NCBI RefSeq assembly: GCF_000425185.1
Contig: NZ_AULH01000015.1
Span: forward strand, 1-64,000
Direction: 5' to 3'
Length of the DNA: 64,000 bases
From: Pleomorphomonas koreensis DSM 23070
Lineage (GTDB): Bacteria > Pseudomonadota > Alphaproteobacteria > Rhizobiales > Pleomorphomonadaceae
Made by a program: the position numbers and the translations under genes. The notes beneath the pieces were generated by a model. It searched no databases. It was not told where the DNA came from and worked only from the letters and a program-made list of their open reading frames with translations. Shown one piece after another: positions 42,839 to 52,534 of the stretch (positions within the stretch are counted from its first letter, which is position 1; every line of letters starts with the position of its first letter).

Positions 42839-43260
42839 GGCTGCTGGTTACCGAGGAAGGATGCGGCGACATCTGGCGGATCGCCGGGCGGCTGGCCGGA
42901 GCCTCGCCGGCCGCCGCGCTCGCCTTCATCGACGAGTTGGAGGCCGGGTTCGCCCTGATCATCCGGCGGCTCAAGGGCGCAGCCGCCAAGCCTCCCTGCG
43001 ACCTCGACGAGGTCCGCCACGCTGCCCAGGGCCGTTACCTTCTTTTCTACTGCGCCTCGGCGGCCGAACTCGTCCTGCTGCACGTCTCGGAGGAGGCGGC
43101 GGAGATCGACCCGCTGCTTGCCGAGGACGGCTGGGGACGGCGGCCGCCTCACTTCGGCGCGACGGGCGGCAAGTTCCAGTCCCAGCGCATGGCGGCAAGG
43201 CGCAGCAGGATGGCCACAGCGCTGCCGGCGATCGCCACCAGCACGCTCGGCAGCAGGTAA
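42835..43260 (+). CDS. ParE/RelE-superfamily toxin with an unusual C-terminal extension
   Basis: A 141-residue protein. The first about 95 residues resemble ParE: MRLLVTEEGCGDIWRIAGRLAGASPAAALAFIDELEAGFALI, then the core strand HAAQGRYLLFYCASAAELVLLHVSEEA near 62-88. ParE toxins usually stop near 95-105 residues. Here the frame runs on for about 45 residues over the 3' end of the oppositely oriented TRIC gene (112-base overlap), and this tail is Ala/Arg-rich and unlike ParE. The original stop may have been lost, or the toxin may be decaying. DNA-gyrase poisoning is the family activity, not shown here. Confidence 0.72.
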   Translation: MRLLVTEEGCGDIWRIAGRLAGASPAAALAFIDELEAGFALIIRRLKGAAAKPPCDLDEVRHAAQGRYLLFYCASAAELVLLHVSEEAAEIDPLLAEDGWGRRPPHFGATGGKFQSQRMAARRSRMATALPAIATSTLGSR

Positions 43261-43754
43261 TAGTCGCCATACGCCACTACCAGCGCGCCGAGCAGCGCCG
43301 CCAGCGCGTAGATCTCCTTGTGCAGCACCATCGGCGTCTGCGCCGCCAGGATGTCGCGGCCGATGCCGCCGCCGATGGCGTTGACCATGCCGAGCACCGC
43401 CGCCATCAGCGGCGACAGGCCGGCGTCCATCGCCTTGCGCGTGCCGACCACCACGTAGAGCCCGAGCCCCAGCGCGTCGAACACCGCCACCGGTGCCGCC
43501 ACCTTGGCGATCAGGCCGTTGGCGAAGATGCAGGCGAGGCCGGCGGCGCAGGAAATGGCGAAATAGTGCCAGGTATCGAAGGCCACCGGCGGCACGGAGC
43601 CGATGATCACGTCGCGGATGATGCCGCCGAAGGTGGCGGCGATGAAGGCCAGGAACATGACGCCGAACGGATCGAGCCGCCGCTCCACGGCGCGCGTGCC
43701 GCCGCTCAGGGCAAAGGCGAAGCAGCCGAAGAAATCAACCAGGGTGAGGAACAT
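43149..43754 (-). CDS. Trimeric intracellular cation (TRIC) channel family protein
   Basis: A 201-residue inner-membrane protein of the UPF0126/YicG family, now known as bacterial TRIC potassium-type channels. Two homologous three-helix repeats each carry the glycine-kink motif: GGIIRDVIIG near residue 43 and GGGIGRDILA near 130, plus a seventh helix. MFLTLVDFFG is taken as start because the family begins there; the ORF up to 43853 would add 33 hydrophilic residues. Its 3' end overlaps the ParE-like gene on the other strand. Confidence 0.88.
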   Translation of the reverse strand: MFLTLVDFFGCFAFALSGGTRAVERRLDPFGVMFLAFIAATFGGIIRDVIIGSVPPVAFDTWHYFAISCAAGLACIFANGLIAKVAAPVAVFDALGLGLYVVVGTRKAMDAGLSPLMAAVLGMVNAIGGGIGRDILAAQTPMVLHKEIYALAALLGALVVAYGDYYLLPSVLVAIAGSAVAILLRLAAMRWDWNLPPVAPK

Positions 43755-43927
43755 GGTGCGTCCACCGGTCTGCCGGACGGAGCTAACCTGTCCGGGGGAT
43801 GATGAGGTTGGCCGACTTCTCGCACGATGGAGCGCCGGACGGAAGAGCAACACGGCAGACCACCCATGCCGTTGCGCCGGCGGCGGCGCCCCGGCATGAT
43901 CGGCCGCCGCCCCGGAGGAAACCGTCC

Positions 43928-45190
43928 ATGCTTCGCCTTCATCGCATCCTTGGCCTTGCCATGCTCTGCCTTGTCGCCGTCGCCGGCGCTGCCGCTGCCG
44001 CTGCGGCGCCGGTGCTGAAGCGCGGCATCAACTTCGAGGTCTGGCAGACCTGGATCGGCCGCGACGCTTTCCTCGCCCCGGATTTCGACCGGGCGAACTT
44101 TCCCGACTGGCGCTCCCGCGTCGACGACCGGCAGCTTGCACGCCTGAAGGCCGAGGGCTTCGACTTCGTCCGCCTGAACCTCGACGCCGCCGCCATGCTG
44201 TGGGCCGGCGACGACGGCGCCGGGCCGCTGATCGACGGCGCCGTCTCGGCGACGCGGCGCCTGCAAACGGCCGGTTTCGCGGTGATCGTCGACCTGCACC
44301 TGCTGCCGGCCGACGAGGAGCGGCCCGGCGGCCTCGAAGACGTCATCGGCACCGGCGGCCACGCGCCGGCGCTCTGGGAGCGCTATCTCGCGCTGGTGAC
44401 CCGCGTCGCCGGCCGCCTCGCCGGCCTGCCGCTCGACCTGACGCTGCTCGAACCGATCAACGAACCCGACCAGGACTGGAACTCCTATCTCGCCCTGACC
44501 GACCGCTGGCCGGACCAGCTTGCCGCACTCCGGGCCGCCGCCCGCGCCGCGGCGCCTGATCTGACGCTGGTGCTGACCGGCAGCCGCTCGGGCGGCATCG
44601 CCGGCCTCGAACGCCTGGATCCTGCACCCTTCGCCGACGACCCCAACATCGTCTGGACCTTCCACTATTACGAGCCGATGGCGGTCAGCCACGCCGGCCG
44701 GCCGTGGATCGACGATCCCTCGCGCTACCTCACCGGCCTCCCCTACCCGGCCGCCCGCCTCGACGACGCCAAGGGACAGCGGCTGCTGCGCGACGCCCGG
44801 CAGCGCATCGCCGGGGATGTCACGGACAACAAGCGGCGCAAGGCGCTGGACGCCGGCGTCGGCAAGGCGCTCGACGCCTATCGCGCCTCGGGCGCCGGCC
44901 CGGAGACCGTCGCCGCCGACTTCCGGCGGGTCGGCGACTGGGCGGCGAGGAACGGCATTCCGGCCGGACGGATCCTGCTCGGCGAATTCGGCGTCTACCG
45001 CGAGGGCGCCGATCCGGCCGCCCGCCTCGCGCTGATCGACACGACGCGGACCGCCGCCGAGGCGGCCGGCTTTGCCTGGGCGGTTTTCACCGCCGGTCTG
45101 ACCGCACCCGGCCAGGCCTTCGCGGTGGTCGGCGACGCGTCGACGCTCGCCCTCGACCCCGAGATGAAGGCGGCGCTCGGTCTCCGTTGA
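43928..45190 (+). CDS. Secreted GH5-like glycoside hydrolase
   Basis: A 420-residue exported enzyme with a signal peptide (about 1-27, ending AAAAAA-P) and a (beta/alpha)8 fold of the cellulase (GH5) superfamily. RGINFEVWQTW is at residues 32-42. FDFVRLNLD is near 78-86. The acid/base Glu is in LLEPINEPDQDW (Glu179), the HYYEP motif near 246-250, and the nucleophile Glu in ILLGEFGVYRE (Glu353). Likely a beta-glucanase or related glycosidase acting outside the inner membrane; substrate is not clear. GGAGG lies nine bases before ATG 43928. Confidence 0.85.
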   Translation: MLRLHRILGLAMLCLVAVAGAAAAAAAPVLKRGINFEVWQTWIGRDAFLAPDFDRANFPDWRSRVDDRQLARLKAEGFDFVRLNLDAAAMLWAGDDGAGPLIDGAVSATRRLQTAGFAVIVDLHLLPADEERPGGLEDVIGTGGHAPALWERYLALVTRVAGRLAGLPLDLTLLEPINEPDQDWNSYLALTDRWPDQLAALRAAARAAAPDLTLVLTGSRSGGIAGLERLDPAPFADDPNIVWTFHYYEPMAVSHAGRPWIDDPSRYLTGLPYPAARLDDAKGQRLLRDARQRIAGDVTDNKRRKALDAGVGKALDAYRASGAGPETVAADFRRVGDWAARNGIPAGRILLGEFGVYREGADPAARLALIDTTRTAAEAAGFAWAVFTAGLTAPGQAFAVVGDASTLALDPEMKAALGLR

Positions 45191-45194
45191 GCGA

Positions 45195-46382
45195 TCAGGA
45201 ACGGACCAGCCGCTCGCCGACAAACAGGCAGCCGACGGCAACGACGATCAGGATCGGCAGCGCCGCCATGGCGGCGGCGAGGCCGGTCTGGTCGGCGAGC
45301 GCACCGATCGCCCAGGGGACGATCAGGATGGCGAGGCCGCTGGCCAGCGAGCCGCGCGCCGTCGCCAGTTCGCCGAACGGGCCGGCGGTGACGATCGCCT
45401 TGGTCAGCGTCAGCGGATATTGCAGCGCGCAGCCGAGGCCGAGGGCGAACAGCCCGATCACCGCGATCGTCAGGCCGGGAGCGCTCCAGAACAGGAAGAA
45501 GGCCGGCACCGTCAGGAGCGCCGACAGGTAGAGCGCCCGCGCCGCCGTCACCCGTTGCAGCACCATCGCCGACGACAGGCGGCCGACCAGCATGCCGACC
45601 GAGAAGGCGCCGGCGGCGATCGCCGCCGAGGCCACCGGCACGCCCTTGACGCGGGCCAGGAACTCCGTCGCCCACACCAGCACCGACTGCTCGACGCCGA
45701 CGAAGGCCATGATGGTCAGCCAGTAAAGCCAGTAGGCGGCCGGCAAGCGGCCGCCGCGTTGACCTTCCTGAGCCACCGGCGCCGGCCTGGGTGCCGCCGG
45801 CAGCGGCGTGCCGCGCAGGAAGACGAGCAGCAGGCCGGCGAGGATCACCCCGAGGAGCAGCGCCGACCGCCAGCCGAGGCCGACGGCGACGAACAGCCCG
45901 ACGGCCATGGCCGCCATCAGCGAGGCGACGTAGGAGATGCCGTTGGCCTCGCCGATCGCCACCGAGCGGTTGGCGCCATGCCATTCGGCGAGCAGATTGG
46001 GCACGACGATCAGCACCAGACAACCGACCGCGCCCATCAGGAAACAGCCGAAGATGCTGACCGCCGGGTGCGGCGCCACGACGATCAGCAGCGCTCCGGC
46101 GATCAGGCCGACGAGGCCGGCCGCCACCGACCAGCGGCGGCCATACCGGCGGGTCAGCCGCTCACCGAACAGACCGCAGACGATCAGCCCGGCCGCCACC
46201 GCCGCCGGATGCAGCGTCACCAGCCGGTAGCTGAGGTCGAACTCGTCCTTGAGGAAGGGAATGATGTTGCCCTGAATATTCAGGAAGAAGGTGAACTGGG
46301 CGAGCGCCAGATAGGCGACCCAGGTCACCCGGTCGCGGCTGAGCGGCGTCGGGGCGGACGCGGAACGGGAAGGGGCGGTCAT
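45195..46382 (-). CDS. Major facilitator superfamily transporter
   Basis: A 395-residue, 12-helix inner-membrane MFS protein. The loop 2-3 signature GERLTRRYGRRWSVAAG (near residues 67-83) is a good MFS motif A, and long hydrophobic segments cover the rest. The start MTAPSRSASAP is preferred; the ORF from 46421 adds 13 residues. Substrate cannot be assigned. It faces the GH5 gene with four bases between the stop codons, so the pair is convergent and probably unrelated. Confidence 0.85.
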   Translation of the reverse strand: MTAPSRSASAPTPLSRDRVTWVAYLALAQFTFFLNIQGNIIPFLKDEFDLSYRLVTLHPAAVAAGLIVCGLFGERLTRRYGRRWSVAAGLVGLIAGALLIVVAPHPAVSIFGCFLMGAVGCLVLIVVPNLLAEWHGANRSVAIGEANGISYVASLMAAMAVGLFVAVGLGWRSALLLGVILAGLLLVFLRGTPLPAAPRPAPVAQEGQRGGRLPAAYWLYWLTIMAFVGVEQSVLVWATEFLARVKGVPVASAAIAAGAFSVGMLVGRLSSAMVLQRVTAARALYLSALLTVPAFFLFWSAPGLTIAVIGLFALGLGCALQYPLTLTKAIVTAGPFGELATARGSLASGLAILIVPWAIGALADQTGLAAAMAALPILIVVAVGCLFVGERLVRS

Positions 46383-46421
46383 GGGATCCACATGAAGAAG
46401 GCGCCCACCGCCACCGGTCAT

Positions 46422-46759
46422 CGACCGACGGCGCGACGCCTTCTTTGAAACGATACAGAAGACTAGGTCCGGCCCACCACGCTGTCAAGCGCAGAGAAGA
46501 GGCAGAGCACGGTCAGGCCGCCTTGCGGCAGGGCGTCCGAGGCTGCGCATCCCCTCGGCCGACCGTCACCGGTATCCGGCCAGCGCCGCCTTTGGTGCGG
46601 CATGACCGGCCGTCGCGGGTCGCTCGCGAGATTTATGGGGTCGAGAGACTTACCACCCCCGCGGCAGATGGAGGATATCGGGCCGAAGGGGGAGCGCGGC
46701 GGACGTCAAGCGTCCGCCACAGGCAAGGCGCCGGTTGCCGCCTTCGGCCGGGGCGCTTG
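46422..46759. other. Intergenic region between the MFS gene and gapR
   Basis: About 340 bases. It contains a perfect hairpin GGCGGACG (46698-46705) / CGTCCGCC (46711-46718), roughly 40 bases downstream of gapR, which may protect or end the gapR mRNA although no T-run follows. Otherwise I see no gene. Confidence 0.45.
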
Positions 46760-47020
46760 TCACACCATGCCCAGGGCGTTCATGTAGAGTTCGAGGATGG
46801 CTTCCGCCTCCTGCCGCTCGTCGGGGTCCTGCTTCCTGAGCTTGAGGATCGCCCTGACCGCCTTGACGTCGTAGCCGCGGCCCTTCAGCTCGGCCATCAC
46901 GTCCTTGATGTCGTCTTGCAGCGCCGCCTTCTCCTCCTCGAGCCGCTCGACGCGCTCGATGAACTGCCGGAGTTCGCCCGCCGCGACGCCGCCCTGCGAT
47001 TCCGCCGTTTCCATGCTCAT
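46760..47020 (-). CDS. gapR: DUF2312 / GapR nucleoid-associated protein
   Basis: An 86-residue all-helical protein with [69 protein letters not shown] sequence, the DUF2312 signature. In Caulobacter GapR binds AT-rich, overtwisted DNA ahead of the replication fork and supports topoisomerase action. ATG 47020 is preferred because AGG lies eight bases upstream and the family begins near here. The gene follows an N-formylglutamate-amidohydrolase-like gene by 89 bases on the same strand. Confidence 0.9.
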   Translation of the reverse strand: MSMETAESQGGVAAGELRQFIERVERLEEEKAALQDDIKDVMAELKGRGYDVKAVRAILKLRKQDPDERQEAEAILELYMNALGMV

Positions 47021-47109
47021 GGGATACCTGTCCTGCCAGTGCTTACGATGCGGTCCGGGCGGGGTCGCCGCCCGTGAGGCCGGCATGAAGTCCGAAGTTG
47101 GCGGGGCCG

Positions 47110-47919
47110 TCAACCGTTTTTAGCACGATCCAGCCCGCCGGCCCGCGAGCCGAAGAAGGCGGCCTGCCGCATCTCCGGCCGCGTCAGAAGCGGCATCACC
47201 ACCTCGGCGATCGTCTCGGCCCAGCGCTCGGCGCCGGCCGCCTCGGCGATATGGTCCTGCCGCACCTCGATGAGCAGATGCGGCAGGCCGCGCGCCGTGG
47301 CGTGACGATAGAGCGTGTCGTTGCGGAGCGCCCCGTCATAGGGCTCGTTGTCGCCGACCGTCAGGCCGCGCGCCCGGAAGGCGGCGAGCGCCGGCCTGAC
47401 CAGCCGGTCGTCGCTGTCCCAGAGGATCGCCATGTCCCAAGGGCGGGACACGCCCTTCCAGGCCGGCGTGAAGGAGTGGACGGAGAGGATGGCCGGCAGC
47501 GTGCCGGTCGCGATCATCCTGTCGATGAGGCCGGCGATCGCCGCGTGATAGGGGCGGTGGAAGCGCTCGATGCGCCGCTGCCGCTCGGCCGCGTCGACAC
47601 CGGCGTTGCCCGGCACGATCGCCCCGTCGGAGAGGCGCATCACCAGCGTCGGGTCATCCTCGCCGCGATTGGCATCGATGAGGAGGCGCGAGAAACGCGT
47701 CACCAACGCCGGCGCGCCGGTCAGCGCGGCGAGGCGCCGCACCAGCGTCTCCACGCCGATGTCGTAGGCGATGTGCCGTTCCAGCTCGGCGGCCGGCAGG
47801 CCGAGGTCGCCATAGGGCGGCGGCACCCGGTTGGAGGCGTGGTCGCCGAGGATCAGCAGGCCGCCGGCCTCGTTGCCGGCAAGAAAAGCGAAGGGGGCGT
47901 CGTTGGTGGGGTCCTGCAT
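47110..47919 (-). CDS. N-formylglutamate amidohydrolase family protein (second copy)
   Basis: A 269-residue FGase-family protein: [22 protein letters not shown] near residues 21-42, [11 protein letters not shown] near 49-59, [13 protein letters not shown] near 78-90 and LSVHSFTP near 145-152. It belongs to the shorter rhizobial subgroup, often called BtuF-unrelated FGase-like or predicted N-formylglutamate amidohydrolases; it differs strongly from the one at 38060. Substrate is not established for this subgroup. It precedes gapR on the same strand. Confidence 0.78.
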   Translation of the reverse strand: MQDPTNDAPFAFLAGNEAGGLLILGDHASNRVPPPYGDLGLPAAELERHIAYDIGVETLVRRLAALTGAPALVTRFSRLLIDANRGEDDPTLVMRLSDGAIVPGNAGVDAAERQRRIERFHRPYHAAIAGLIDRMIATGTLPAILSVHSFTPAWKGVSRPWDMAILWDSDDRLVRPALAAFRARGLTVGDNEPYDGALRNDTLYRHATARGLPHLLIEVRQDHIAEAAGAERWAETIAEVVMPLLTRPEMRQAAFFGSRAGGLDRAKNG

Positions 47920-48042
47920 GGCGGACGATCCTAAATGCTGCTATCGGTCGGATAAAGTCGAGATCCGTCCATTGACGACGCCGGCCGGCCGACCGTTGCA
48001 CATCCGCCGCGGTCGGCAAGCCGCCTCCCTTCAGGTCCGTTC

Positions 48043-48936
48043 ATGTCGCTTGCCAAATCGCCGCCGCTCGCCGCCCGCCCCGCCGAGGTCGTAGCCTTCC
48101 TCGCCCTCTGCCTCGGCGCCGTTGCCATGGGCGTGTCGCCGGTGTTCGTCCGCCTCGCCGACGTCGGTCCGTTCGCCAGCGCCTTCTGGCGCGTCGCGCT
48201 GGCCGTGCCGGTGCTGGCGCTGTGGGCGATGAGCGAGGGCGGCGGCCGGGCGCTTGCCTCCGCCTTCCGCTCCAGGGCCATCTGGCTGGCCGGCGTCTTC
48301 TTCTCGATCGACCTGTTCTTCTGGCACCTGTCGATCCTGCATACGTCGATCGCCAACGCCACCTTCCTGTCGTCGATGGCGCCGATCTGGGTGCTGCTGT
48401 TCTCCGGCTTGTTCATCGGCGAGAAGGTCGGCCGCCGCGAGGCGGCGGGCGTCGTGGTCTGCATCCTCGGTGGCGCCGTGCTGCTCGGCGGCTCCTACAC
48501 GCTCGATGAAAGCAAGCTGATCGGCGACCTCTACGGCATCGGCACCTCCTTCGGCTTCGGCACCTATTTCCTCGCCGTGCGCGCCGCCCGCCGCGAGCAC
48601 ACCACCGGCACCGTCACCTTCGGCGCCACCACGGTGACCGCCCTCTGCCTGTTCGTCGTCGCCCTCGCCTTCGAGCCGAAGCTCTTGCCCTCCTCGCTGG
48701 CCGGCGCGGCGACGCTCGCCGCCCTCGCCTATGTCAGCCACATCGGCGGCCAGGGCCTGCTCGCCTTCGCCCTCGGCTATCTTTCCGCCGCCTTCTCCTC
48801 GCTGGTCATCTTCATGGAGGTGATCGCCGCCGCCCTGCTCGCCTTCCTGGTGTTCGGCGAGGCGATCGGCTGGAGCCAGGGGCTGGGCGGCCTGATGATC
48901 CTCGGAGGCATCTGGATCGCCCGGCCGAGATCATGA
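48043..48936 (+). CDS. EamA/DMT-family transporter
   Basis: A 297-residue inner-membrane protein with ten predicted helices arranged as two EamA repeats (about residues 18-145 and 160-292). Characteristic stretches include VFVRLADVGPFASAFWR, ANATFLSSMAPIWVLLFSGLFIGEKV near 105-130 and the second-repeat counterpart FSSLVIFMEVIAAALLAFLVFGEAI. DMT transporters export or import small metabolites; the substrate is unknown. Its stop overlaps an ORF that runs into the DUF1036 gene, but the latter likely starts later. Confidence 0.86.
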   Translation: MSLAKSPPLAARPAEVVAFLALCLGAVAMGVSPVFVRLADVGPFASAFWRVALAVPVLALWAMSEGGGRALASAFRSRAIWLAGVFFSIDLFFWHLSILHTSIANATFLSSMAPIWVLLFSGLFIGEKVGRREAAGVVVCILGGAVLLGGSYTLDESKLIGDLYGIGTSFGFGTYFLAVRAARREHTTGTVTFGATTVTALCLFVVALAFEPKLLPSSLAGAATLAALAYVSHIGGQGLLAFALGYLSAAFSSLVIFMEVIAAALLAFLVFGEAIGWSQGLGGLMILGGIWIARPRS

Positions 48937-49049
48937 ATGCTGTCTCAGGACACGACCAAAGACTGGAGCGTAAGCCCTTGACGATGCGTGCTAATGTTTG
49001 GACGGCGGTGGACACGGCGGATCGGCGCGGGCCTTTCCGTAATTATACG

Positions 49050-49078
49050 TTGACATTTTGCCGTAGGTCACGCGATAA
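49050..49078 (+). promoter_or_regulatory. Candidate promoter for DUF1036-pyk
   Basis: TTGACA (49050-49055), 17 bases, CGATAA (49073-49078). The -35 box is perfect, the -10 is moderate. Transcription would start near 49085, just before the likely DUF1036 start. Confidence 0.5.
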
Positions 49079-49133
49079 GGCGGGGCATTCTCCGATGAGC
49101 ACCGGACCAGGATCGTTGGCTGACGGTACACCG

Positions 49134-49595
49134 ATGGCGGCACGGAAGGGACCGGCACGACGGACACGTCCGGCGGTTACGGCCGCGGCCCTGTCGCTTC
49201 TCCTCCTCGCTGCCGCGACGCCGGCGAAGGCCGATCTCAGGCTCTGCAACAAGACCGACGGCACCATCTCCGTGGCGATCGGCTACAAGGCCGAGGACGG
49301 CTGGCGTTCCGAGGGCTGGTGGAACATCGGCGGATCGAAATGCGGAACGCTGCTCTCCGGCGCGCTCGGCTCCCGCTATTACTACCTCTACGCCGTCGAC
49401 AGTCAGCACGGCGGCGAATGGGGCGGCAAGGCGTACATGTGCACGAGACGCAAGATGTTCACCATCAGCGGCGTCGAGAACTGTGTCGCCCGCGGCTACG
49501 AGCGGACGGGCTTCTTCGAGGTCGACACCGCCGAGCAACGCAGCTGGACCGTACACCTCTACCAGCCGACCCAAAAAGGAAACGGGGCGAAATGA
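49134..49595 (+). CDS. DUF1036 secreted protein
   Basis: A 153-residue exported protein: a basic N-terminus and hydrophobic signal peptide (about 1-32, ending TPAKA-D), then DUF1036 ([36 protein letters not shown], later [13 protein letters not shown] and [13 protein letters not shown]). Four or more Cys may form disulphides in the periplasm. Function is unknown. It overlaps pyk by ATGA and sits immediately upstream of it, a pairing I recall as common in rhizobia. The open frame extends to 48933 and ATG 49095 is also possible; 49134 best fits the signal peptide. Confidence 0.75.
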   Translation: MAARKGPARRTRPAVTAAALSLLLLAAATPAKADLRLCNKTDGTISVAIGYKAEDGWRSEGWWNIGGSKCGTLLSGALGSRYYYLYAVDSQHGGEWGGKAYMCTRRKMFTISGVENCVARGYERTGFFEVDTAEQRSWTVHLYQPTQKGNGAK

Positions 49596-51028
49596 GACGA
49601 AACCGCAAGGTCAAGATACTTGCAACCCTAGGCCCCTCCTCCTCCGACAAGGACATGATCGCTCGGCTCCACCAGGCGGGTGCGGACTGCTTCCGCATCA
49701 ACATGAGCCACACCAATCACGAGAAGCTGCGCTACTACGTGTCGACCATCCGCGAGGTCGAGGCCGAGGCCGGCCGGCCGATCGGCATCCTCGCCGACCT
49801 GCAAGGCCCCAAGCTGCGCGTCGGCACCTTCGCCAATGGTCCGGTGTTCCTGGAGATCGGCTCCAAGTTCGCCTTCCATCGCGACAAGGTCGACGGCGAC
49901 GTCACCGGCGTCACGCTGCCGCATCCGGAAATCATCGACGCGCTGGAACCCGGCCACCGCCTGCTGATCGACGACGGCCGCCTCAGGCTGCGCATCGTCG
50001 AGAACGACCGCAAGGTGGCGGTCGCCGAGGTGGAGGTCGGCGGCAAGATCTCCGACCGCAAGGGCGTCAGCCTGCCCGACACCATCCTCACCTCCGGGGC
50101 GCTGACCGAGAAGGACCGCGCCGACCTCACCGCCGCCCTCGACGCCGACGTCGACTGGATCGCCCTCTCCTTCGTGCAGCAGCCGGAGGACCTGATGGAG
50201 GTGCACGAGATCGTCGACGGCAAGTGCGGCGTCATGGCCAAGATCGAGAAGCCGCAGGCCGTCAAGCGCTTCAACGAGATCCTCGAACTCTCCGACGCCA
50301 TCATGGTGGCGCGCGGCGATCTCGGCGTCGAGCTGCCGCTCGAGCAGGTGCCGAGCGTGCAGAAGAGCATCACCCGCACCACGCGCAAGGCCGGCAAGCC
50401 GGTGGTGGTCGCCACCCAGATGCTGGAATCGATGATCCAGTCGCCGGTGCCGACCCGCGCCGAGGTGTCCGACATCGCCAACGCCGTGTTCGAGGGCGCC
50501 GACGCCGTCATGCTGTCGGCCGAGTCGGCGGCCGGCGCCTATCCGGTCGAGGCGGTGCAGACCATGAGCCACGTCGCCGAGGAAGTGGAAAGCTCCGAGC
50601 ACTTCCACTCGATCCTGGCCGGCCAGCGCGGCGAGCCGGACGCGACGCCGGCCGACGCCATCTCCGCCTCGGCCCGCCAGATCGCCGAGACGCTGGGCAT
50701 CGCCGCCCTGGTCTGCTTCACCGCCTCCGGCGCCACCGGCCTCCGCGCCGCCCGCGAGCGGCCGTCGACGCCGATTCTCGCGCTGTCGCCCAACCGCTCG
50801 ATGGCCCGCCGCCTGGCGCTGGTCTGGGGCATCCACTCGGTGGTGACCGACGACGCCCGCTCGCTCAACGACCTGGTGCAGCGGGCGAGCCGCATCTCGG
50901 CCGAAGAAGGCTTTGCCGCCCCCGGCGACCGCATCATCATTACCGCCGGCGTGCCCTTCGGCTCGGCCGGCGTCACCAACCTCCTGCGCATCGCCACCAT
51001 CGGCGCCGACGGCAAGTCGGGAATCTGA
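49592..51028 (+). CDS. pyk: Pyruvate kinase
   Basis: A 478-residue glycolytic enzyme converting phosphoenolpyruvate and ADP to pyruvate and ATP. Motifs: [12 protein letters not shown] near residue 9, CFRINMSHT near 34, [11 protein letters not shown] near 71, SFVQQPED near 195, the active-site [35 protein letters not shown] (near 212-246, the K+ and metal site) and [27 protein letters not shown] near 270-296. The ATG overlaps the DUF1036 stop, so the two are translationally coupled. Normal length for an A/B/C-domain PYK. Confidence 0.97.
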   Translation: MRRNRKVKILATLGPSSSDKDMIARLHQAGADCFRINMSHTNHEKLRYYVSTIREVEAEAGRPIGILADLQGPKLRVGTFANGPVFLEIGSKFAFHRDKVDGDVTGVTLPHPEIIDALEPGHRLLIDDGRLRLRIVENDRKVAVAEVEVGGKISDRKGVSLPDTILTSGALTEKDRADLTAALDADVDWIALSFVQQPEDLMEVHEIVDGKCGVMAKIEKPQAVKRFNEILELSDAIMVARGDLGVELPLEQVPSVQKSITRTTRKAGKPVVVATQMLESMIQSPVPTRAEVSDIANAVFEGADAVMLSAESAAGAYPVEAVQTMSHVAEEVESSEHFHSILAGQRGEPDATPADAISASARQIAETLGIAALVCFTASGATGLRAARERPSTPILALSPNRSMARRLALVWGIHSVVTDDARSLNDLVQRASRISAEEGFAAPGDRIIITAGVPFGSAGVTNLLRIATIGADGKSGI

Positions 51029-51049
51029 ACGCGCAATCAGCCTGGGAAG

Positions 51050-51081
51050 AAAGGGCCGGAGCGATCCGGCCCTTTTCTTTT
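51050..51081 (+). terminator. Rho-independent terminator after pyk
   Basis: GGGCCGGA (51053-51060) pairs with TCCGGCCC (51065-51072) around GCGA, with flanking AAA/TTT and a TTTTCTTTTG run. Confidence 0.85.
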
Positions 51082-51082
51082 G

Positions 51083-51694
51083 TCAGATGTCCCGGCCATG
51101 GCTGCCGGCGACGATCGCCTCGATGGCGTCGTCGAGGCCGTCGAAATGCGGGTCGACCGCCTGAAGACGCCGAAGCACCGCCAGCGCCCGTTCGTGCTGG
51201 TCGAGATCCTCCAGCACCGAGGCAAGCTCCTTCATCGCCAGGAAATGGCGCGGCTCGATGCGCAGCACGGTCTGGAAATCGCCGATGGCCGGCGACAGAC
51301 GGCCGGCCAGCAGATGCAGCGTGCCGCGCCGATAGTAGGCTTCGGCAAAGGCCGGCAGTCGCACCGTCAGCTCGTCGAGGATGTCGAGCGCGCCGGCGGC
51401 GTTGCCGGCCGCCACCGCCTTTGCCGTCCAGGACAGCAGGAGATCGGCCGTGGCGCTGCCGCTCGCCGCCCAGCGGCGACGGATGTCGGCCTCGATGCCG
51501 GCCGCCTCGGCGCGGCTGCGGGCGGCGGCAAGGGTGGCGAACAGACGGTCGAGATCGGCGGCGGCATCCGCCGGCACCACAGACACCAGCCGCTCCCGCC
51601 CGTCGGCGGGAGGCGGCGGCAGGTCGGGGCCAGCCGCGGCGACCGGGCCGGCGGCGATCAGCAACAGAACAACCAAGGGCACAAAAACACGCAT
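51083..51694 (-). CDS. Secreted TPR-repeat protein
   Basis: A 203-residue protein with a signal peptide (about residues 1-21, [21 protein letters not shown]) and two to three TPR motifs at the C-terminal half ([66 protein letters not shown]). TPRs mediate protein contacts; partner unknown. The start is uncertain: ATG 51694 fits the signal peptide, whereas ATG 51736 would include a perfect 22-base palindrome inside the coding sequence. That palindrome ends one base before the chosen ATG. Confidence 0.75.
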   Translation of the reverse strand: MRVFVPLVVLLLIAAGPVAAAGPDLPPPPADGRERLVSVVPADAAADLDRLFATLAAARSRAEAAGIEADIRRRWAASGSATADLLLSWTAKAVAAGNAAGALDILDELTVRLPAFAEAYYRRGTLHLLAGRLSPAIGDFQTVLRIEPRHFLAMKELASVLEDLDQHERALAVLRRLQAVDPHFDGLDDAIEAIVAGSHGRDI

Positions 51695-51695
51695 A

Positions 51696-51717
51696 CCCGG
51701 GAAGGTACCTTCCCGGG
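51696..51717. repeat. Perfect 22-base palindrome at the TPR gene start
   Basis: CCCGGGAAGGT is followed directly by its own reverse complement ACCTTCCCGGG. As RNA it forms a 9-bp stem with a GUAC loop that ends one base before the likely ATG and contains the only SD-like GGAAGG, so it could block ribosome entry. As DNA it could be a dyad operator. Confidence 0.55.
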
Positions 51718-51771
51718 CAGCGATCGTCGAGTGCATCCTGGCGCCGGGGCGGGCCGAAGACCCGCCGGCCG

Positions 51772-51897
51772 TCAGCCCTGGCGGGCCTTGTAGCGCGGAT
51801 TCTTCTTGTTGATGATGTAGATGCGGCCCTTGCGGCGGACCATGCGATTGTTGCGATCGCGGGTCATCAGGGCCCGGAGAGAATTCTTGATCTTCAT
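51772..51897 (-). CDS. rpmJ: 50S ribosomal protein L36 (zinc-independent, C- type)
   Basis: A 41-residue ribosomal protein: [20 protein letters not shown] then [21 protein letters not shown]. It has no cysteines, so it is the zinc-independent (C-) form rather than the CxxC-containing form. It binds 23S rRNA near the ribosomal stalk base. The gene stands alone, 77 bases past the TPR gene start and outside the ribosomal-protein operons, which is normal for this type. The open frame extends upstream to 52170, but only the last 41 codons match the family. Confidence 0.95.
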   Translation of the reverse strand: MKIKNSLRALMTRDRNNRMVRRKGRIYIINKKNPRYKARQG

Positions 51898-52132
51898 TTG
51901 GTCCATCCTTGCCGGCAGGCCGCCGCGGCGTCGGCGCCTTGACGACGCGCCGCCGACGGGACGATGCCCGACGTGGTCAATCCCGATGCCAGAGAAGCTG
52001 CCGCCCCCTTGCCCGAATTCGGCGGGACCATACGGACCGACCTCGCCGATGTCAATTGCGCGATGACCGACTTTTCGGGGAAAGCCGGCCGGCCGCGCAC
52101 GGGAAAGACGCTGTCGCCCGCTCGGTGGCGCC

Positions 52133-52534
52133 TCAGCGGGATTCGCTCTTCTCCTCGGCCACTTCCTCAAGTTCCTCGGCCTTCTCGGCGAGCGCCTCGC
52201 TGACCTGCCGAATCTCCTCCTCGTCGAGCTTTTCGATGCCGATGAACTTGTTCTGCGCCTCTGATGTCAGGATCAGTTCGTCGATCTTGGCCTGCAGCGC
52301 CCGGCCGTCGCGATTCTGGGAATTCTGCAGCACGAACACCATCAGGAAGGTGACGATGGTGGTCGCCGTGTTGATGACCAGTTGCCAGGTTTCGGAAAAG
52401 CCGAAGATCGGTCCGGTGACCGCCCAGAGAAAGACCAGGCTGACGGCGAGAGCGAAGGTGACGGGCCGCCCGGCCAGTTCGGACATCGTCGAGGCAAAGC
52501 GGGAAAACAGATGCGACGCCGAGGACCCCTTCAT
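52133..52534 (-). CDS. Low-affinity iron permease family membrane protein
   Basis: A 133-residue protein matching the iron_permease family (Fet4-type): [79 protein letters not shown]. Two hydrophobic helices (about residues 25-45 and 55-72) are followed by a soluble, highly acidic C-terminal tail rich in Glu. GAGG precedes ATG 52534. The family name is by similarity; metal transport is not proven for small bacterial members. Confidence 0.82.
   Translation of the reverse strand: MKGSSASHLFSRFASTMSELAGRPVTFALAVSLVFLWAVTGPIFGFSETWQLVINTATTIVTFLMVFVLQNSQNRDGRALQAKIDELILTSEAQNKFIGIEKLDEEEIRQVSEALAEKAEELEEVAEEKSESR

Noticed and set aside
46698..46718. Hairpin downstream of gapR as a rho-independent terminator
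   Set aside because: Perfect stem but no T-run on either strand; kept only as a note in the intergenic entry.
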